The notes below the pieces were generated by a model. It was not told where the DNA came from, did not search any database, and saw nothing but the letters and a program-made list of their open reading frames with translations. A stretch of 28,206 nucleotides of DNA. It comes from Promethearchaeota archaeon. Lineage in GTDB: Archaea > Asgardarchaeota > Lokiarchaeia > Sigynarchaeales > SOKP01. Location: contig JAEOTJ010000341.1 of NCBI GenBank assembly GCA_016839905.1, positions 1 through 28,206 on the forward strand, written 5' to 3'. Made by a program: the position numbers and the translations under genes. Positions 1-8,410 of the stretch are shown here, in pieces. Every line of letters starts with the position of its first letter. Position 1 is the first letter of the stretch.

Positions 1-1
1 A

Positions 2-274
2 TGCTCTACCTGTGGTTTTAAAAATAATGCTTTAGAATTAAAAGATAGAAAATGGTCCTGTCCTCAATGTAGTACTCATCACGATAGAGATGTAAATGCT
101 TCAATCAATCTTAAAAACGAGGGAATTGGAATATTAAAAGAAAATAACATCACGATCATTAATTCAATTAATGATAATACCGTAGGAACAACGGGAATTC
201 ACGCCTTTGGAGATTGTATAAGACTTTATTCAGTTAAGGCTACGATTGATGAATTAGGAATCAATAGCCTTTAG
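2..274 (+). CDS. tnpB: TnpB, C-terminal part (IS200/IS605 family), cut by window start
   Basis: This open frame enters from the left edge and encodes the last 90 residues of a TnpB-type RNA-guided nuclease. The visible part shows the zinc-finger pair CSTCG and CPQC, followed at once by HDRDVNASINL, which matches the C-terminal zinc finger and the third RuvC catalytic motif (the Asp in DRD) of TnpB/Fanzor proteins. The frame then runs about 50 residues to a TAG that lies inside a perfect hairpin at the presumed right end of the element. In this family the guide RNA is made from the 3' end of tnpB plus the adjoining right end, so this segment probably also encodes the RNA scaffold. Whether the gene is intact upstream cannot be judged. 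The family call is firm; activity is unknown. Confidence 0.88.
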   Translation, partial: CSTCGFKNNALELKDRKWSCPQCSTHHDRDVNASINLKNEGIGILKENNITIINSINDNTVGTTGIHAFGDCIRLYSVKATIDELGINSL

Positions 275-289
275 GCTATGGTAGTTCAA
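264..289 (+). mobile_element. Probable right end of the IS200/IS605 element: hairpin plus TCAA
   Basis: ATAGCCT (264-270) and AGGCTAT (273-279) are exact reverse complements separated by TT, a 16-nt perfect hairpin that contains the tnpB stop codon. TCAA follows at 286-289. IS200/IS605 elements are mobilised as single strands and carry such subterminal hairpins for the TnpA transposase; in IS608 the right-end cleavage tetranucleotide is TCAA, a few bases 3' of the hairpin. Placing the terminus at about 289 is therefore an inference by analogy. The stop codon of the neighbouring minus-strand gene lies only five bases beyond. No tnpA and no left end are visible. Confidence 0.5.
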
Positions 290-293
290 AAAT

Positions 294-1847
294 TTAAAGT
301 AATTCTTCTTTATTTTCAAAATTAATTTTATCAAGTTTGGTTATTATCTTTAAGCTCTTTTCAAGGTTTAATGGATTTGTAAAAGTAATTGTTAAAAAGA
401 AAGATATTGTTCCTTGTTTCTCTATAGAAAAAACATATTTTTTTCTTAAATCTTGATGTAAATCTTTAGATTTTTTTTGTTCCTCAACCGAGATCTGATT
501 AATTCTGTTCTTTGGCTTCCATGTTAAGTTGTAAGTAAAATTTTGGAAAACAATTTCACTATCATTTTTAATATCAACCACTAATTCAAGGGACTTATTT
601 TCAATTTCATAACTAAATTTAACTTTAATTGATTTATTGTAAATATATTCTATTAAAGAATCATCAATTAACTTTTGAAAATTTACAACTTCCTTTTGTA
701 TAATTTCATCTTCAGTAAAAACCTTGATATCTTGTATTAAATGGCTTAATGATTTCACTTTAGAATCTTTATTACTCAAAAGACCAAACATTAAACATAA
801 GAATGCATCCTTTTTTGAATCCTTATTCATTTCTAAGGTTTTTTGAAAATGGTCATAATGAAAAATCAAGTAATTTATTTTCGAGCAAGGTTTAAATAAG
901 TCATTATTATTCCCTTCTAAAAATAAATCACATAGCTCATAAAAGAGATTTGCGAATTCTATATAGCTGAATCGTATTTTATATTCTTTTAATACTTTCA
1001 AGCAGCCAAAAACATTAGAAAATAAAACATTAATTTCTTTAGTGGTGTAAATCTTAGTATTCTTCTTTAAAACTTCTAAGACTTTATCAGAAAAATAATA
1101 TTTATTACCATCTTGGAAATTTAAAAAACTAATGGTTGTTTTTTCCATTATGTTCTTTATGTAATCATTTTTCTCATTTCTAAGATAGAAGTTAGCAAAA
1201 AAGATAGCCAAATCGTACCAATACACTTCTTCCCCTTCAATATCTTGAAAAAGTACAATTAAATCTCTTAAGTACAAGAATAATATTTCTCGGACAATAA
1301 TTACTTCAAAGATGTCTTTTTTGTAGACTTTAGGAGTGATAACTAACTTATCTTGATTTTTAGTCTTAGCACATCCAAACATTCTGCCCATTCTGAGACT
1401 CAAATCTTTATGAGCGATTATGGTATAAGGAACCTTAAAATTGAATCCAAATAACCGATTTAACCTTTTTAAAGTTTTTTCAAATTCACTTTTATAGTGG
1501 AGAGTAATATCATCAATAGTAAGCTTTGGTTTTTCTTTTGGTAAATAATATTCTAGCATTGTAGATTTTATTAGATCTTTTAGAACTTTAGGATTTTTAT
1601 TAATATTCTCTCCTCCAAGAAGTTGTCCATTTTTAGCAAAGGAATAAACCCTAAAATGTTCGCTATATTCTGCAATAATAATGAAATGCGTGCTTCCTAC
1701 TTGTTTTATATTAAGATTGGGCAACATACCCCTTTTAAGAATACTTTTACTCTTCACTCTTAAGACTCTCAAGGTTAATGGCTTTTTTTCAGCATATTCC
1801 CTTCTTGCAAATTTCACGATGTTCTTTAAGACATCTCTAAAGCTCAT
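294..1847 (-). CDS. Hypothetical protein, about 517 aa
   Basis: I do not recognise this protein. The start is placed at the ATG beginning MSFRDVLKN rather than 13 codons upstream, because the upstream residues come from the AT-rich leader (a run of Leu codons). Residues 1-110 look like a mixed alpha/beta domain. The middle is mostly helical and rich in Phe, Tyr and Lys, with KVYKKDIFEVIIVREILFL as a prominent helix. The last 110 residues alternate hydrophobic and polar residues as in a beta sandwich (VKFSYEIENKSLELVVDI, then VFQNFTYNLTWKP), followed by another strand-rich segment. No signal peptide or membrane segment is apparent. It ends five bases from the putative end of the IS element, and its start region is shared with a divergent membrane-protein gene. 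Confidence 0.7.
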   Translation of the reverse strand: MSFRDVLKNIVKFARREYAEKKPLTLRVLRVKSKSILKRGMLPNLNIKQVGSTHFIIIAEYSEHFRVYSFAKNGQLLGGENINKNPKVLKDLIKSTMLEYYLPKEKPKLTIDDITLHYKSEFEKTLKRLNRLFGFNFKVPYTIIAHKDLSLRMGRMFGCAKTKNQDKLVITPKVYKKDIFEVIIVREILFLYLRDLIVLFQDIEGEEVYWYDLAIFFANFYLRNEKNDYIKNIMEKTTISFLNFQDGNKYYFSDKVLEVLKKNTKIYTTKEINVLFSNVFGCLKVLKEYKIRFSYIEFANLFYELCDLFLEGNNNDLFKPCSKINYLIFHYDHFQKTLEMNKDSKKDAFLCLMFGLLSNKDSKVKSLSHLIQDIKVFTEDEIIQKEVVNFQKLIDDSLIEYIYNKSIKVKFSYEIENKSLELVVDIKNDSEIVFQNFTYNLTWKPKNRINQISVEEQKKSKDLHQDLRKKYVFSIEKQGTISFFLTITFTNPLNLEKSLKIITKLDKINFENKEELL

Positions 1848-1905
1848 TTTAAATTTCCTAAAATATAATAATAATAATAAGTACATCTAATTATTAGGAT
1901 TTATA

Positions 1906-1922
1906 GGAAGTGAATTATTATT
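1906..1922 (+). promoter_or_regulatory. Shine-Dalgarno and candidate ATT start codon
   Basis: GGAAGTGA at 1906-1913 resembles the archaeal ribosome binding site GGAGGTGA. The reading frame of the downstream membrane protein opens just after the in-frame TGA at 1911-1913 with three ATT codons (1914, 1917, 1920). No ATG, GTG or TTG occurs in this frame before the TTG at 2097, which sits inside a membrane segment. ATT at 1920 has the best spacing (6 nt). Confidence 0.45.
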
Positions 1923-3038
1923 GGATTAAAGGATTTAAAACAACTCTTTCATAGACATTATAGGATTTTTTTAATACTCGTAATTTGGCTCATCACTGGT
2001 TATACTTTTCTCTATTTTAATTTAGAATTAACAATCCCTTCTACTCAATTAGTTATTGATGGAACCATAATTTTCATCCCACTTTTAGCGGTTTGCTTGT
2101 CGTTATTTCTATCATCTTTGATATTTCGTGCAAATTTAGTAAAACCAACCAAAGGAACTTTAATAAAGTTTCTTTTATTCTTAGGAGTGCTTATAATTGT
2201 TTTTACGATGATTGGCTTGTATATTCTAATTGAGACAGCTTATATCTTATTTATTTTTTCAATCTTTTCTTATATATTGATAACATCCATATTTGCAATG
2301 CTTTTTTGTTATGAAAAAGGAGTCGCATTAGATAATTCAATGCTAAAATTACCCCGAATAATTAATATCTTTTTGAGATGGTTATTATTCATTGGAGGTA
2401 CTTTTGTGTCGATATGGATATTGATTTATGTGATAAATATAGGTGGAGGTACTGGAGATCTTTCTTCAAATATAGATTCTGAAGAGCTATCTTTTATAAT
2501 TGATTGGTTACCGAATATACTCATCATTATCATTATTGGATTTGCAATTCTCGCGATTTTAATTTCTTTTCGAGGGAAATTAAATGCATGGCTCGGTTTT
2601 TTCTATTTATACTTAGCAATTTATGCATCTTATTTATTTATTGATATTTTTCAAAGTGTTGGAAGTGGAGGCACTGAATTCAGTGTTATGACATATTTAA
2701 TTCTGATTTATAGTTTTGAAATAATTATTTTACTCATCTCCATTGGGGGATTAATTGGAAGAAAAGCAAGAAAAATTAAAGAGAAAGTGGAAATCGTTAA
2801 AGTTGATGCAATAATAATCTGGTTAATATTTTCGAAAGCAGCCTATGAATTTGCAGATGTAATTCTTGAAACTACTGCTACTTTTGGACTCCAAGTAAGC
2901 ATTTTAAAGAGTCTTGGATTATTCCTTCTATTTATTCCTTTAGTAATAATCATAATAATAAAGGGAATCAAAAATTACACGAAGAAAAAAACAAAAATTA
3001 GATTAAGTAAAAGTTTTGCAATTCATACTACTCAATAA
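1920..3038 (+). CDS. Polytopic membrane protein, about 10 TM segments
   Basis: Very hydrophobic protein with about ten membrane-spanning segments, no recognised family and no visible catalytic motif. The conventional start would be TTG at 2097, but the frame upstream reads as good membrane protein (a basic KDLKQLFHRHYR stretch, then FLILVIWLITGYTFLYF and a second hydrophobic segment). I therefore extend the gene to the ATT at 1920 behind a ribosome binding site, giving about 372 residues. One Gly-rich extracytoplasmic loop (NIGGGTGDLSSN) lies between segments 5 and 6. The C-terminus is basic and probably cytoplasmic. It is divergent from the large hypothetical gene to its left, with an A/T-rich TATA-like stretch near 1859-1873. 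Function unknown. Confidence 0.7.
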   Translation: MGLKDLKQLFHRHYRIFLILVIWLITGYTFLYFNLELTIPSTQLVIDGTIIFIPLLAVCLSLFLSSLIFRANLVKPTKGTLIKFLLFLGVLIIVFTMIGLYILIETAYILFIFSIFSYILITSIFAMLFCYEKGVALDNSMLKLPRIINIFLRWLLFIGGTFVSIWILIYVINIGGGTGDLSSNIDSEELSFIIDWLPNILIIIIIGFAILAILISFRGKLNAWLGFFYLYLAIYASYLFIDIFQSVGSGGTEFSVMTYLILIYSFEIIILLISIGGLIGRKARKIKEKVEIVKVDAIIIWLIFSKAAYEFADVILETTATFGLQVSILKSLGLFLLFIPLVIIIIIKGIKNYTKKKTKIRLSKSFAIHTTQ

Positions 3039-3104
3039 TAGGAGATATGAAATATATAATGCAATAATAGAAATAGAGGATTGTTTTAAAAATAATCATT
3101 CAAA

Positions 3105-4199
3105 TTATATAATTTCATAATGAAGAAGTGAAGAATATTTTGTTAAATCTTCATTTAATAATTTAAAATGAGTCATGAATGCATCAAAAGAGATCTGCTG
3201 CTCTTTATATCTTTTGGAAATCGTTTCCATTATATAGAATGGTGTAAATTTGATAAATCTAAAATCTGAGAAAATATAAACCTTACCTTTGGCTTCATAT
3301 ATGATATTTTTTATTAATAAATCATCAAAAATTTCCTCCCTATTATTTAAGATATTAATACAGTTATTAACTGATAGATTCTTTTTTCTCAATGTTTTTA
3401 ATAGAGTATATACATCTTTATCCATTAATAAAGTAATTAATGCTTTATTTTCAATTTCTATACTTGAATCATAATTAACATAAAAAGCAATTAATTTTGC
3501 TTTATAATCTTCAATAATTTCTTTATCAATCTTAACTTTTAAAATGGGAGGATTATTAGGTGGAACCCTCATGCAAGAAAGATCCTTCAGTAAAAAATAG
3601 CACTCACTTATTCCAGGAATATTTCTTTTCTCAATTAATCTTTCACGAATAAAGGATATTAATAATAAATCAATATTAATTGTTGAAAATCCATATTCTT
3701 CCCTTAAAATTCTTGTTAATTCAACTTTGGAAATGACTCCTTCTTGTAAAATTCTTAGAATTGTGTATTTTATTTTATCATTGAAAAAATTTAATAAATT
3801 TTCTTCAAATCCTAATTTTGTATAATTTTTTATGGTATTATATGCTTCAGAGATTGCACGAGGAAATTTATTCGTATTGATTAACTCTATTAAATTCTTA
3901 CTTATTAATGCAATTGTGTCTGGAAAATCCCGAATTATTCCCTCAACCTTTCCTTTTGAAGATTTATAGACCATCACTAAGAAATAAATCTCACTTTCAA
4001 ATTCCTGAATGACAGAAATATAACGTAGGTTTTCTTCTTTATTGTAGAGCTCAATAAACGGGTTTTCTTTATTTAACTCGTGAATTGCCCAAATTTTCAA
4101 GAATAAATCTTTTGAGGGAAAATTTTCTTTTGGAGGATATTGAATTATTGGTTCAGGACCAGTTGATTTATTCCAATGAACAACTATTATTCTTTCCAT
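3105..4199 (-). CDS. Candidate longin-like N-terminus plus winged-helix-like region
   Basis: A 364-residue soluble protein. The first ~120 residues start with a strand (MERIIVVHWNKSTGPEPI), followed by a helix-rich stretch, strands (LRYISVIQEFESEIYFLVMVY) and a long terminal helix ending in LIELINTNKF. This order is consistent with a longin/roadblock-type fold. Residues about 145-210 (ILRILQEGVISKVELTRIL, then LLISFIRERLIEKRN) look like a winged-helix module, and a similar pattern recurs around residues 260-310. Such proteins could link small-GTPase-type regulation to nucleic-acid or protein binding, but that is inference. It stands alone on the minus strand with AT-rich spacers on both sides. 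Gene reality is clear; the domain assignment is tentative. Confidence 0.7.
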   Translation of the reverse strand: MERIIVVHWNKSTGPEPIIQYPPKENFPSKDLFLKIWAIHELNKENPFIELYNKEENLRYISVIQEFESEIYFLVMVYKSSKGKVEGIIRDFPDTIALISKNLIELINTNKFPRAISEAYNTIKNYTKLGFEENLLNFFNDKIKYTILRILQEGVISKVELTRILREEYGFSTINIDLLLISFIRERLIEKRNIPGISECYFLLKDLSCMRVPPNNPPILKVKIDKEIIEDYKAKLIAFYVNYDSSIEIENKALITLLMDKDVYTLLKTLRKKNLSVNNCINILNNREEIFDDLLIKNIIYEAKGKVYIFSDFRFIKFTPFYIMETISKRYKEQQISFDAFMTHFKLLNEDLTKYSSLLHYEII

Positions 4200-4324
4200 A
4201 TCATTATTTATCTGAATATTTTTTTAATTATCTGCAATAAAATATGTTAATTCATATCTTAAATATATTATAAAATGTAATTTGAAAATTAAGATTTTAG
4301 TTAAAATAAAAGAAACAGGATTAA

Positions 4325-4576
4325 TTAAAATAATTCAGGAAACTTACCTTCAATACCTTCTAAAGTCTTAGCTAAAATATTTATCAAGTATTCATCTTCT
4401 AACGTATTTATATTCACTATTAAATTATCCAATATTTGATTTGCTAATTTTTTATCAACTTCAGAACAATTTTCCTTTTTATCTTTAAAAAGCAGTTCAA
4501 ATTCTCTCTCTAACCATTGTAGTTCTTCTTTCTTAGAGGCTATTAAAATTTTGTTATAATCTGCATTTATATTCAT
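4325..4576 (-). CDS. Small hypothetical protein, 83 aa
   Basis: An 83-residue, mostly helical, charged protein starting MNINADYNKILIASKKEELQ and ending GIEGKFPELF. Codon use and the amphipathic pattern (EEELQWLEREFELLF, LANQILDNLIVNI, LINILAKTLEGI) look like a real coding region. It has one Cys, no membrane segment and no motif I recognise. It lies about 125 bases upstream of the longin/winged-helix candidate on the same strand and could be cotranscribed. No function is proposed. Confidence 0.6.
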   Translation of the reverse strand: MNINADYNKILIASKKEELQWLEREFELLFKDKKENCSEVDKKLANQILDNLIVNINTLEDEYLINILAKTLEGIEGKFPELF

Positions 4577-4716
4577 TTAAAAACCCCAAACTGAATTAAT
4601 CCTGTTATGATCTATATTAAAATTCAATTATAAAAATCTTGGTTTTCATTGAAATTTATTATCAATAGCACGAACTATGAAAAATGGAGGTAAAAAAAAT
4701 TATTTTAGGGATCTAA

Positions 4717-4872
4717 TTATCTTAAATTATATCTTGTTATGATTTTTGAAAGCCTAATAATGGACTGCGTATTCTCTGTGCTGATTGCTTGTTTTAATTG
4801 TTGGTAATAATTATTCAGACTTAGATTATTCATTTTTTCAATATAAATTGTTTTAATATCTTTAGTTTCCAT
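4717..4872 (-). CDS. Possible small protein, 51 aa
   Basis: Within an otherwise gene-free stretch (4577-4977) the minus strand has an ATG-initiated frame of 51 codons ending in TAA. It reads as a soluble helical peptide (METKDIKTIYIEKMNNLS at the N-terminus, RLSKIITRYNLR at the C-terminus), with ordinary codon usage and no long runs of Lys or Ile from A/T tracts. The ribosome binding site is weak (GGA about ten bases upstream). It could be a true small gene between the transporter and the 83-aa gene, or a chance frame. Confidence 0.35.
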   Translation of the reverse strand: METKDIKTIYIEKMNNLSLNNYYQQLKQAISTENTQSIIRLSKIITRYNLR

Positions 4873-4977
4873 ATATTAATAATTCCAATAATCAATAAAA
4901 AAAGAAAATAATATTCATATAATATTTTATTAAAAATTAATAAATCATCGGAATAAATATGAAAAATAGTTATGAAA

Positions 4978-5946
4978 TTAATCTTTGTGGTTTGATATCG
5001 TCCTTTTTTCCTTGTATTTAGGATTTGCATTAATTAATATGATTGAAACAACGATTAAACACAGAGAAATATATAATGCAATCGTAGGTTCTTCTGATAA
5101 AATAAAATAGGCCAGAAACATTACGAAAATTGGTTTTAAAAATGCTAATGAAAAGCCCTTAGATACCTCTAATCGTATAATTCCTTCAAATAATAAAAAA
5201 ATACCAATTCCTGTGCAAATAATTCCCATAAAAGCAATCCAAAACCAGGATTCAACATCATAATTTAAAAATCCATCCCTTTCTGGTGTGAATAGTAAGA
5301 TTACGAGAATGGGAATACTGGCAAACAAACTAGATATTGTAGCAAACTTTAAAGGTGCATTAGATAAGTCTTTTTCATTTAATTGTATTTTTTTTCCAAT
5401 TACTGAATAGAGCCCCCAAATAATGGAACCTATCAATACTAATACGTTCCCAAATAAATATTTAGATGAAAAAAATCCTAAGAGATTGAAATTTGTCATT
5501 AAAATCAAAACTCCTAAAAATCCTATCATAATCCCAAGAAACTTTATTTTTATGTTATTACGTTCATTTAAAATAAAAAACGAGTATATCATTATCCAAA
5601 TTGGGTAAGTCGTATATATTATAGCCGCTATATTGGCTTGTGTATGTGTGACTCCAATAAAATAAATCACATTTGAAATTCCAAGGGCAAAACAACTGGA
5701 GATTAATAATAGATGCCAATTATTCTTTATCATCTCCTTAATCCCCGAAAGATCGTTTTTAATAATTAAAATAAATAATAAAAACAAGCCTCCGATAAAA
5801 AATCTAAAAAAAGAAAGAGATAATGCACCTACAGAGCCACGAAGTAATATAACAATAATCTCACTGAAAGACCATGTAAAAACAGCAATTAATAGGATAA
5901 AATATCCTTGAACAGACGAATCACTAGTATTTTTGTTAGAATCCAT
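4978..5946 (-). CDS. EamA/DMT-family transporter
   Basis: A 322-residue protein with about ten transmembrane segments arranged as two EamA repeats, the drug/metabolite transporter layout. Repeat 1 begins GYFILLIAVFTWSFSEII and repeat 2 begins NVLVLIGSIIWGLYSVIGKK. The end-of-repeat pattern (ALGISNVIYFIGVTHTQA, then TYPIWIMIYSFFILNER) is typical. It sits in the cytoplasmic membrane and probably exports or imports a small metabolite; substrates of this family cannot be read from sequence. It follows the PH-like membrane protein by 30 bases on the same strand, so the two are probably cotranscribed. The ATG start is preceded by a short N-terminal tail and the length is normal. Confidence 0.87.
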   Translation of the reverse strand: MDSNKNTSDSSVQGYFILLIAVFTWSFSEIIVILLRGSVGALSLSFFRFFIGGLFLLFILIIKNDLSGIKEMIKNNWHLLLISSCFALGISNVIYFIGVTHTQANIAAIIYTTYPIWIMIYSFFILNERNNIKIKFLGIMIGFLGVLILMTNFNLLGFFSSKYLFGNVLVLIGSIIWGLYSVIGKKIQLNEKDLSNAPLKFATISSLFASIPILVILLFTPERDGFLNYDVESWFWIAFMGIICTGIGIFLLFEGIIRLEVSKGFSLAFLKPIFVMFLAYFILSEEPTIALYISLCLIVVSIILINANPKYKEKRTISNHKD

Positions 5947-5976
5947 TGTTATCCTAAGTTATATAAAAAAATAATT

Positions 5977-6630
5977 TTATTTTAAATGAAATATCTTTAC
6001 ATTTATATCTTGCTCCTTTTTATCCAGCGTAAAAAATTCTTGTATTGCTTTATTAAATTTCCAGTAATTCTCTGATGGAATTATTAGTCCTAAATTTTCA
6101 AGAGGATCTATAATAGAATTTTTATCATATTCCTGAAGAAATATCACATAATATCCATATTTCTCTCCTAAATCGTAAGTATAAAGAATAGGGAGAATTT
6201 CCAAGCTAACAAGAACGATATCCTTATTTCTTTTTAAATTCTGTTTATGTAATTTTGAAAAATCAATGTTGAATACATTAATAGATTTTTGAATCCAACG
6301 TTTATTTGTTAAAATATACACGTTTTCATAATTTTTTAATTCTTCTGGACTCAACTCAAACTTCTTTAATACTTTTTTATAATCATTTATCGATAATATT
6401 AAAAATAATAAAATGAAAGATAATAAGAGAGCAATTGGCATTATAATTTCAGGTACCATTTTTATAAAAATGCCAGAGATAACATAAAAAAGCTCTAAAA
6501 TAGTGATAAAGAAAGTTAATATTAGACCAGTTTTAACATTCTTCCTTGGTTTAGAGAGAGGATCTTCTTTTTTACTGAATTTCCATAAAATCTCTTCATT
6601 ATTTTGTAATAAACCATTTATTTCTTCCAT
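5977..6630 (-). CDS. Membrane protein with bacterial PH-like domain
   Basis: A 217-residue protein. Residues 1-30 form a charged leader with EEILWKFSKKEDP, the entry strand seen in bacterial PH (bPH/YdbT-type) proteins. Two hydrophobic segments follow (TGLILTFFITILELFYVIS and a second at about residues 60-83). The soluble part then holds YENVYILTNKRWIQKS, which matches the Y-x-x-T-N-x-R signature of bPH domains, followed by several strands. The C-terminus is basic and helical. It probably acts at the cytoplasmic face of the membrane. It is the first gene of a likely two-gene unit with the DMT transporter. Gene call firm, PH assignment moderate. Confidence 0.65.
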   Translation of the reverse strand: MEEINGLLQNNEEILWKFSKKEDPLSKPRKNVKTGLILTFFITILELFYVISGIFIKMVPEIIMPIALLLSFILLFLILSINDYKKVLKKFELSPEELKNYENVYILTNKRWIQKSINVFNIDFSKLHKQNLKRNKDIVLVSLEILPILYTYDLGEKYGYYVIFLQEYDKNSIIDPLENLGLIIPSENYWKFNKAIQEFFTLDKKEQDINVKIFHLK

Positions 6631-7087
6631 ATCTATATCACTATATATTAAAAAAAAAATATTATCTCTTTATATATTTTTTATATATTATAAATTACTT
6701 GACTTTACATGTTATAATTATTAATTTAGTTTAAACCTTTTTTTGATGTAACTTATTTAAAAAGCATTATAAAGAAATAGATCAAATTCTACCTACCTTA
6801 AAAAAAAACAAAAAATATCGCTCTAAATTAAATTTTGAAAATAAATGTTCTTGTATTTTGGTTAAAAATCTTAAATATAATCTATGTCGTTCTATTCCAT
6901 ATTAAGAGAAGTCAAAAAAAGAGATGCTTTTAATAAAATTTTATTTGATTTCAGAATAAATACAATTGAAATAAAAATGATTATATTATCATTTTAAGTC
7001 AAGAAATTAAGACTTTTATGTATTAAAGATAAATATTTATTAATAAAAAATTTATAAAGTATAAATTAGAAAATGAAGTGAGAAATT
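6631..7087. other. Gene-free AT-rich intergenic region between divergent genes
   Basis: About 450 bases separate the minus-strand PH-like gene from the alcohol dehydrogenase gene. I find only very short frames on both strands. The region is almost entirely A/T with several A8-A10 runs, and its right end carries the promoter of the dehydrogenase operon. No RNA gene or repeat array was seen. Confidence 0.6.
7051..7087 (+). promoter_or_regulatory. TATA-type promoter and ribosome binding site of the adh-aor operon
   Basis: TTTATAAAG at 7051-7059 is a good archaeal TATA box preceded by an A-run that could act as the BRE. A start of transcription about 25 bases downstream would give a very short leader holding AAGTGAG (7076-7082), a Shine-Dalgarno sequence 5 nt before the ATG at 7088. 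Assigned by consensus only. Confidence 0.5.
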
Positions 7088-8398
7088 ATGTCAAAAAGAG
7101 AATTAGCATGGTATGAAGATCCTTCTTTAAAACCTTTATTTCTTAAAGCAGCTTCTAATGCAATGAGAAACTACCATGGACCCATTATTTCACCACAAAT
7201 AACATTTACGGGTATGAATAGTTTAATTGATTTTTCTACTCATTTAGGGGCATTTTTATCAAAAGAAGAAAAAAGGATTTTGATTGTGGTTGATAAGGGT
7301 TTGAGAAAATTTGGTGAACAAGTTGCTAATTTATTATTATCAAATAAAAGAATCGAATCAAAAATTTTTGATAATGTTTTACCTGAAGTACCTAAATATA
7401 CGATTATGGAAGCAGTGGAAATATGCAATGAATTTGACCCAAAAGCGTTAATAGCAATCGGAGGAGGTTCAGCAATAGATTCAGCAAAAATTATATTTTT
7501 ATTTTATGAGCAGCCTAAGGTTAACCTTAATGATTTAATTGTCCCTTCTTACTTAGGACTTAGAAAAAAGATAAGGTCATTTGTGGCGATACCTACAACA
7601 AGCGGTACAGGAGCAGAAACTACTTTTATTGCGGTAGTAAATGATACGGATAGGAATCCTCCAAAAAAAACTGAAGTAGTTCTATATGAACTTTGCCCTG
7701 ATGTTGTTGTATTAAATACTGAATTTGTTAAAACAATGCCAACATACTTAACAATGGCAACTGGAATGGATGCTCTTGCACATTCTGTTGGTACTTATGT
7801 ATTAACAATGAGTACTGAATATGCAGATATGCACATGTTAAAAGCAATCCAAATGATTTTAGATTATTTACCTCGATCAATAAAAAGAGGAAATGATATG
7901 GAAGCCAGAGCAAAAATGCAATTAGCTGCCTATATATCGGGGGTTGGATTTGGAAATGTTTCTGGAGGTATTGAACATGGTTTAGGCCATTCTTTTGGGG
8001 CCTTATTTCATGTAGATCATGGTGTTTCTGTAGGAATATTTCTTTGTATATCTGTTGCATATCAATCTAAAGTAACAAACCGTTTTTTAGATTTAGCCAA
8101 GGTTTTTAAGGTTAAAAGGAGTGGAAGGGAACGAGATGAAATTCTAATTGAATTATTGAAGAAAATCCAAGAATTTTTGAAAAAGGTTGGATGTCCTTTA
8201 TCCATTAAAGAAATTGAGAAAAAAAAGATATCTCAAGAGGAATATCTTTCTAAAATAGATGATTTAGTGAAGTATGCATTTAATGACTTTACAACATTAT
8301 CATCAACAAGAAAGTTGGATCACATTCAAATTCGGAAAATATATGAAATTGCTTATGAAAATAAAATAGAAGATATAATGAGTTTATACTATATGTGA
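7088..8398 (+). CDS. Iron-dependent (group III) alcohol dehydrogenase
   Basis: A 436-residue cytoplasmic oxidoreductase that interconverts an alcohol and its aldehyde or ketone with NAD(P)H. The N-terminal Rossmann-type half has GGGSAIDSAK (125-134) for the dinucleotide phosphates and TTSGTGAE (170-177). The helical half has the metal ligands in canonical spacing: Asp228 and His232 (MDALAH), His297 (IEHGLGH) and His311 (HVDHG), equivalent to the D-x3-H ... H-x13-H set of FucO-type enzymes. The length is slightly above the usual 380-400 because of N- and C-terminal additions. It has its own TATA box and ribosome binding site. The next gene, an aldehyde ferredoxin oxidoreductase, starts 12 bases after its stop, implying a shared aldehyde intermediate. 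The real substrate is not readable from sequence. Confidence 0.93.
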   Translation: MSKRELAWYEDPSLKPLFLKAASNAMRNYHGPIISPQITFTGMNSLIDFSTHLGAFLSKEEKRILIVVDKGLRKFGEQVANLLLSNKRIESKIFDNVLPEVPKYTIMEAVEICNEFDPKALIAIGGGSAIDSAKIIFLFYEQPKVNLNDLIVPSYLGLRKKIRSFVAIPTTSGTGAETTFIAVVNDTDRNPPKKTEVVLYELCPDVVVLNTEFVKTMPTYLTMATGMDALAHSVGTYVLTMSTEYADMHMLKAIQMILDYLPRSIKRGNDMEARAKMQLAAYISGVGFGNVSGGIEHGLGHSFGALFHVDHGVSVGIFLCISVAYQSKVTNRFLDLAKVFKVKRSGRERDEILIELLKKIQEFLKKVGCPLSIKEIEKKKISQEEYLSKIDDLVKYAFNDFTTLSSTRKLDHIQIRKIYEIAYENKIEDIMSLYYM

Positions 8399-8410
8399 GA
8401 GGTGAGAAAA

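Noticed and set aside
4830..5030. Minus-strand frame of 66 codons overlapping the end of the DMT transporter gene
   Set aside because: It overlaps the transporter in another frame, is full of Ile, Lys, Tyr and Phe from A/T tracts, and has no ribosome binding site.
7728..8060. 110-codon minus-strand frame inside the alcohol dehydrogenase gene
   Set aside because: Antisense to conserved metal-binding motifs; His/Gln/Leu-rich composition typical of a shadow frame.
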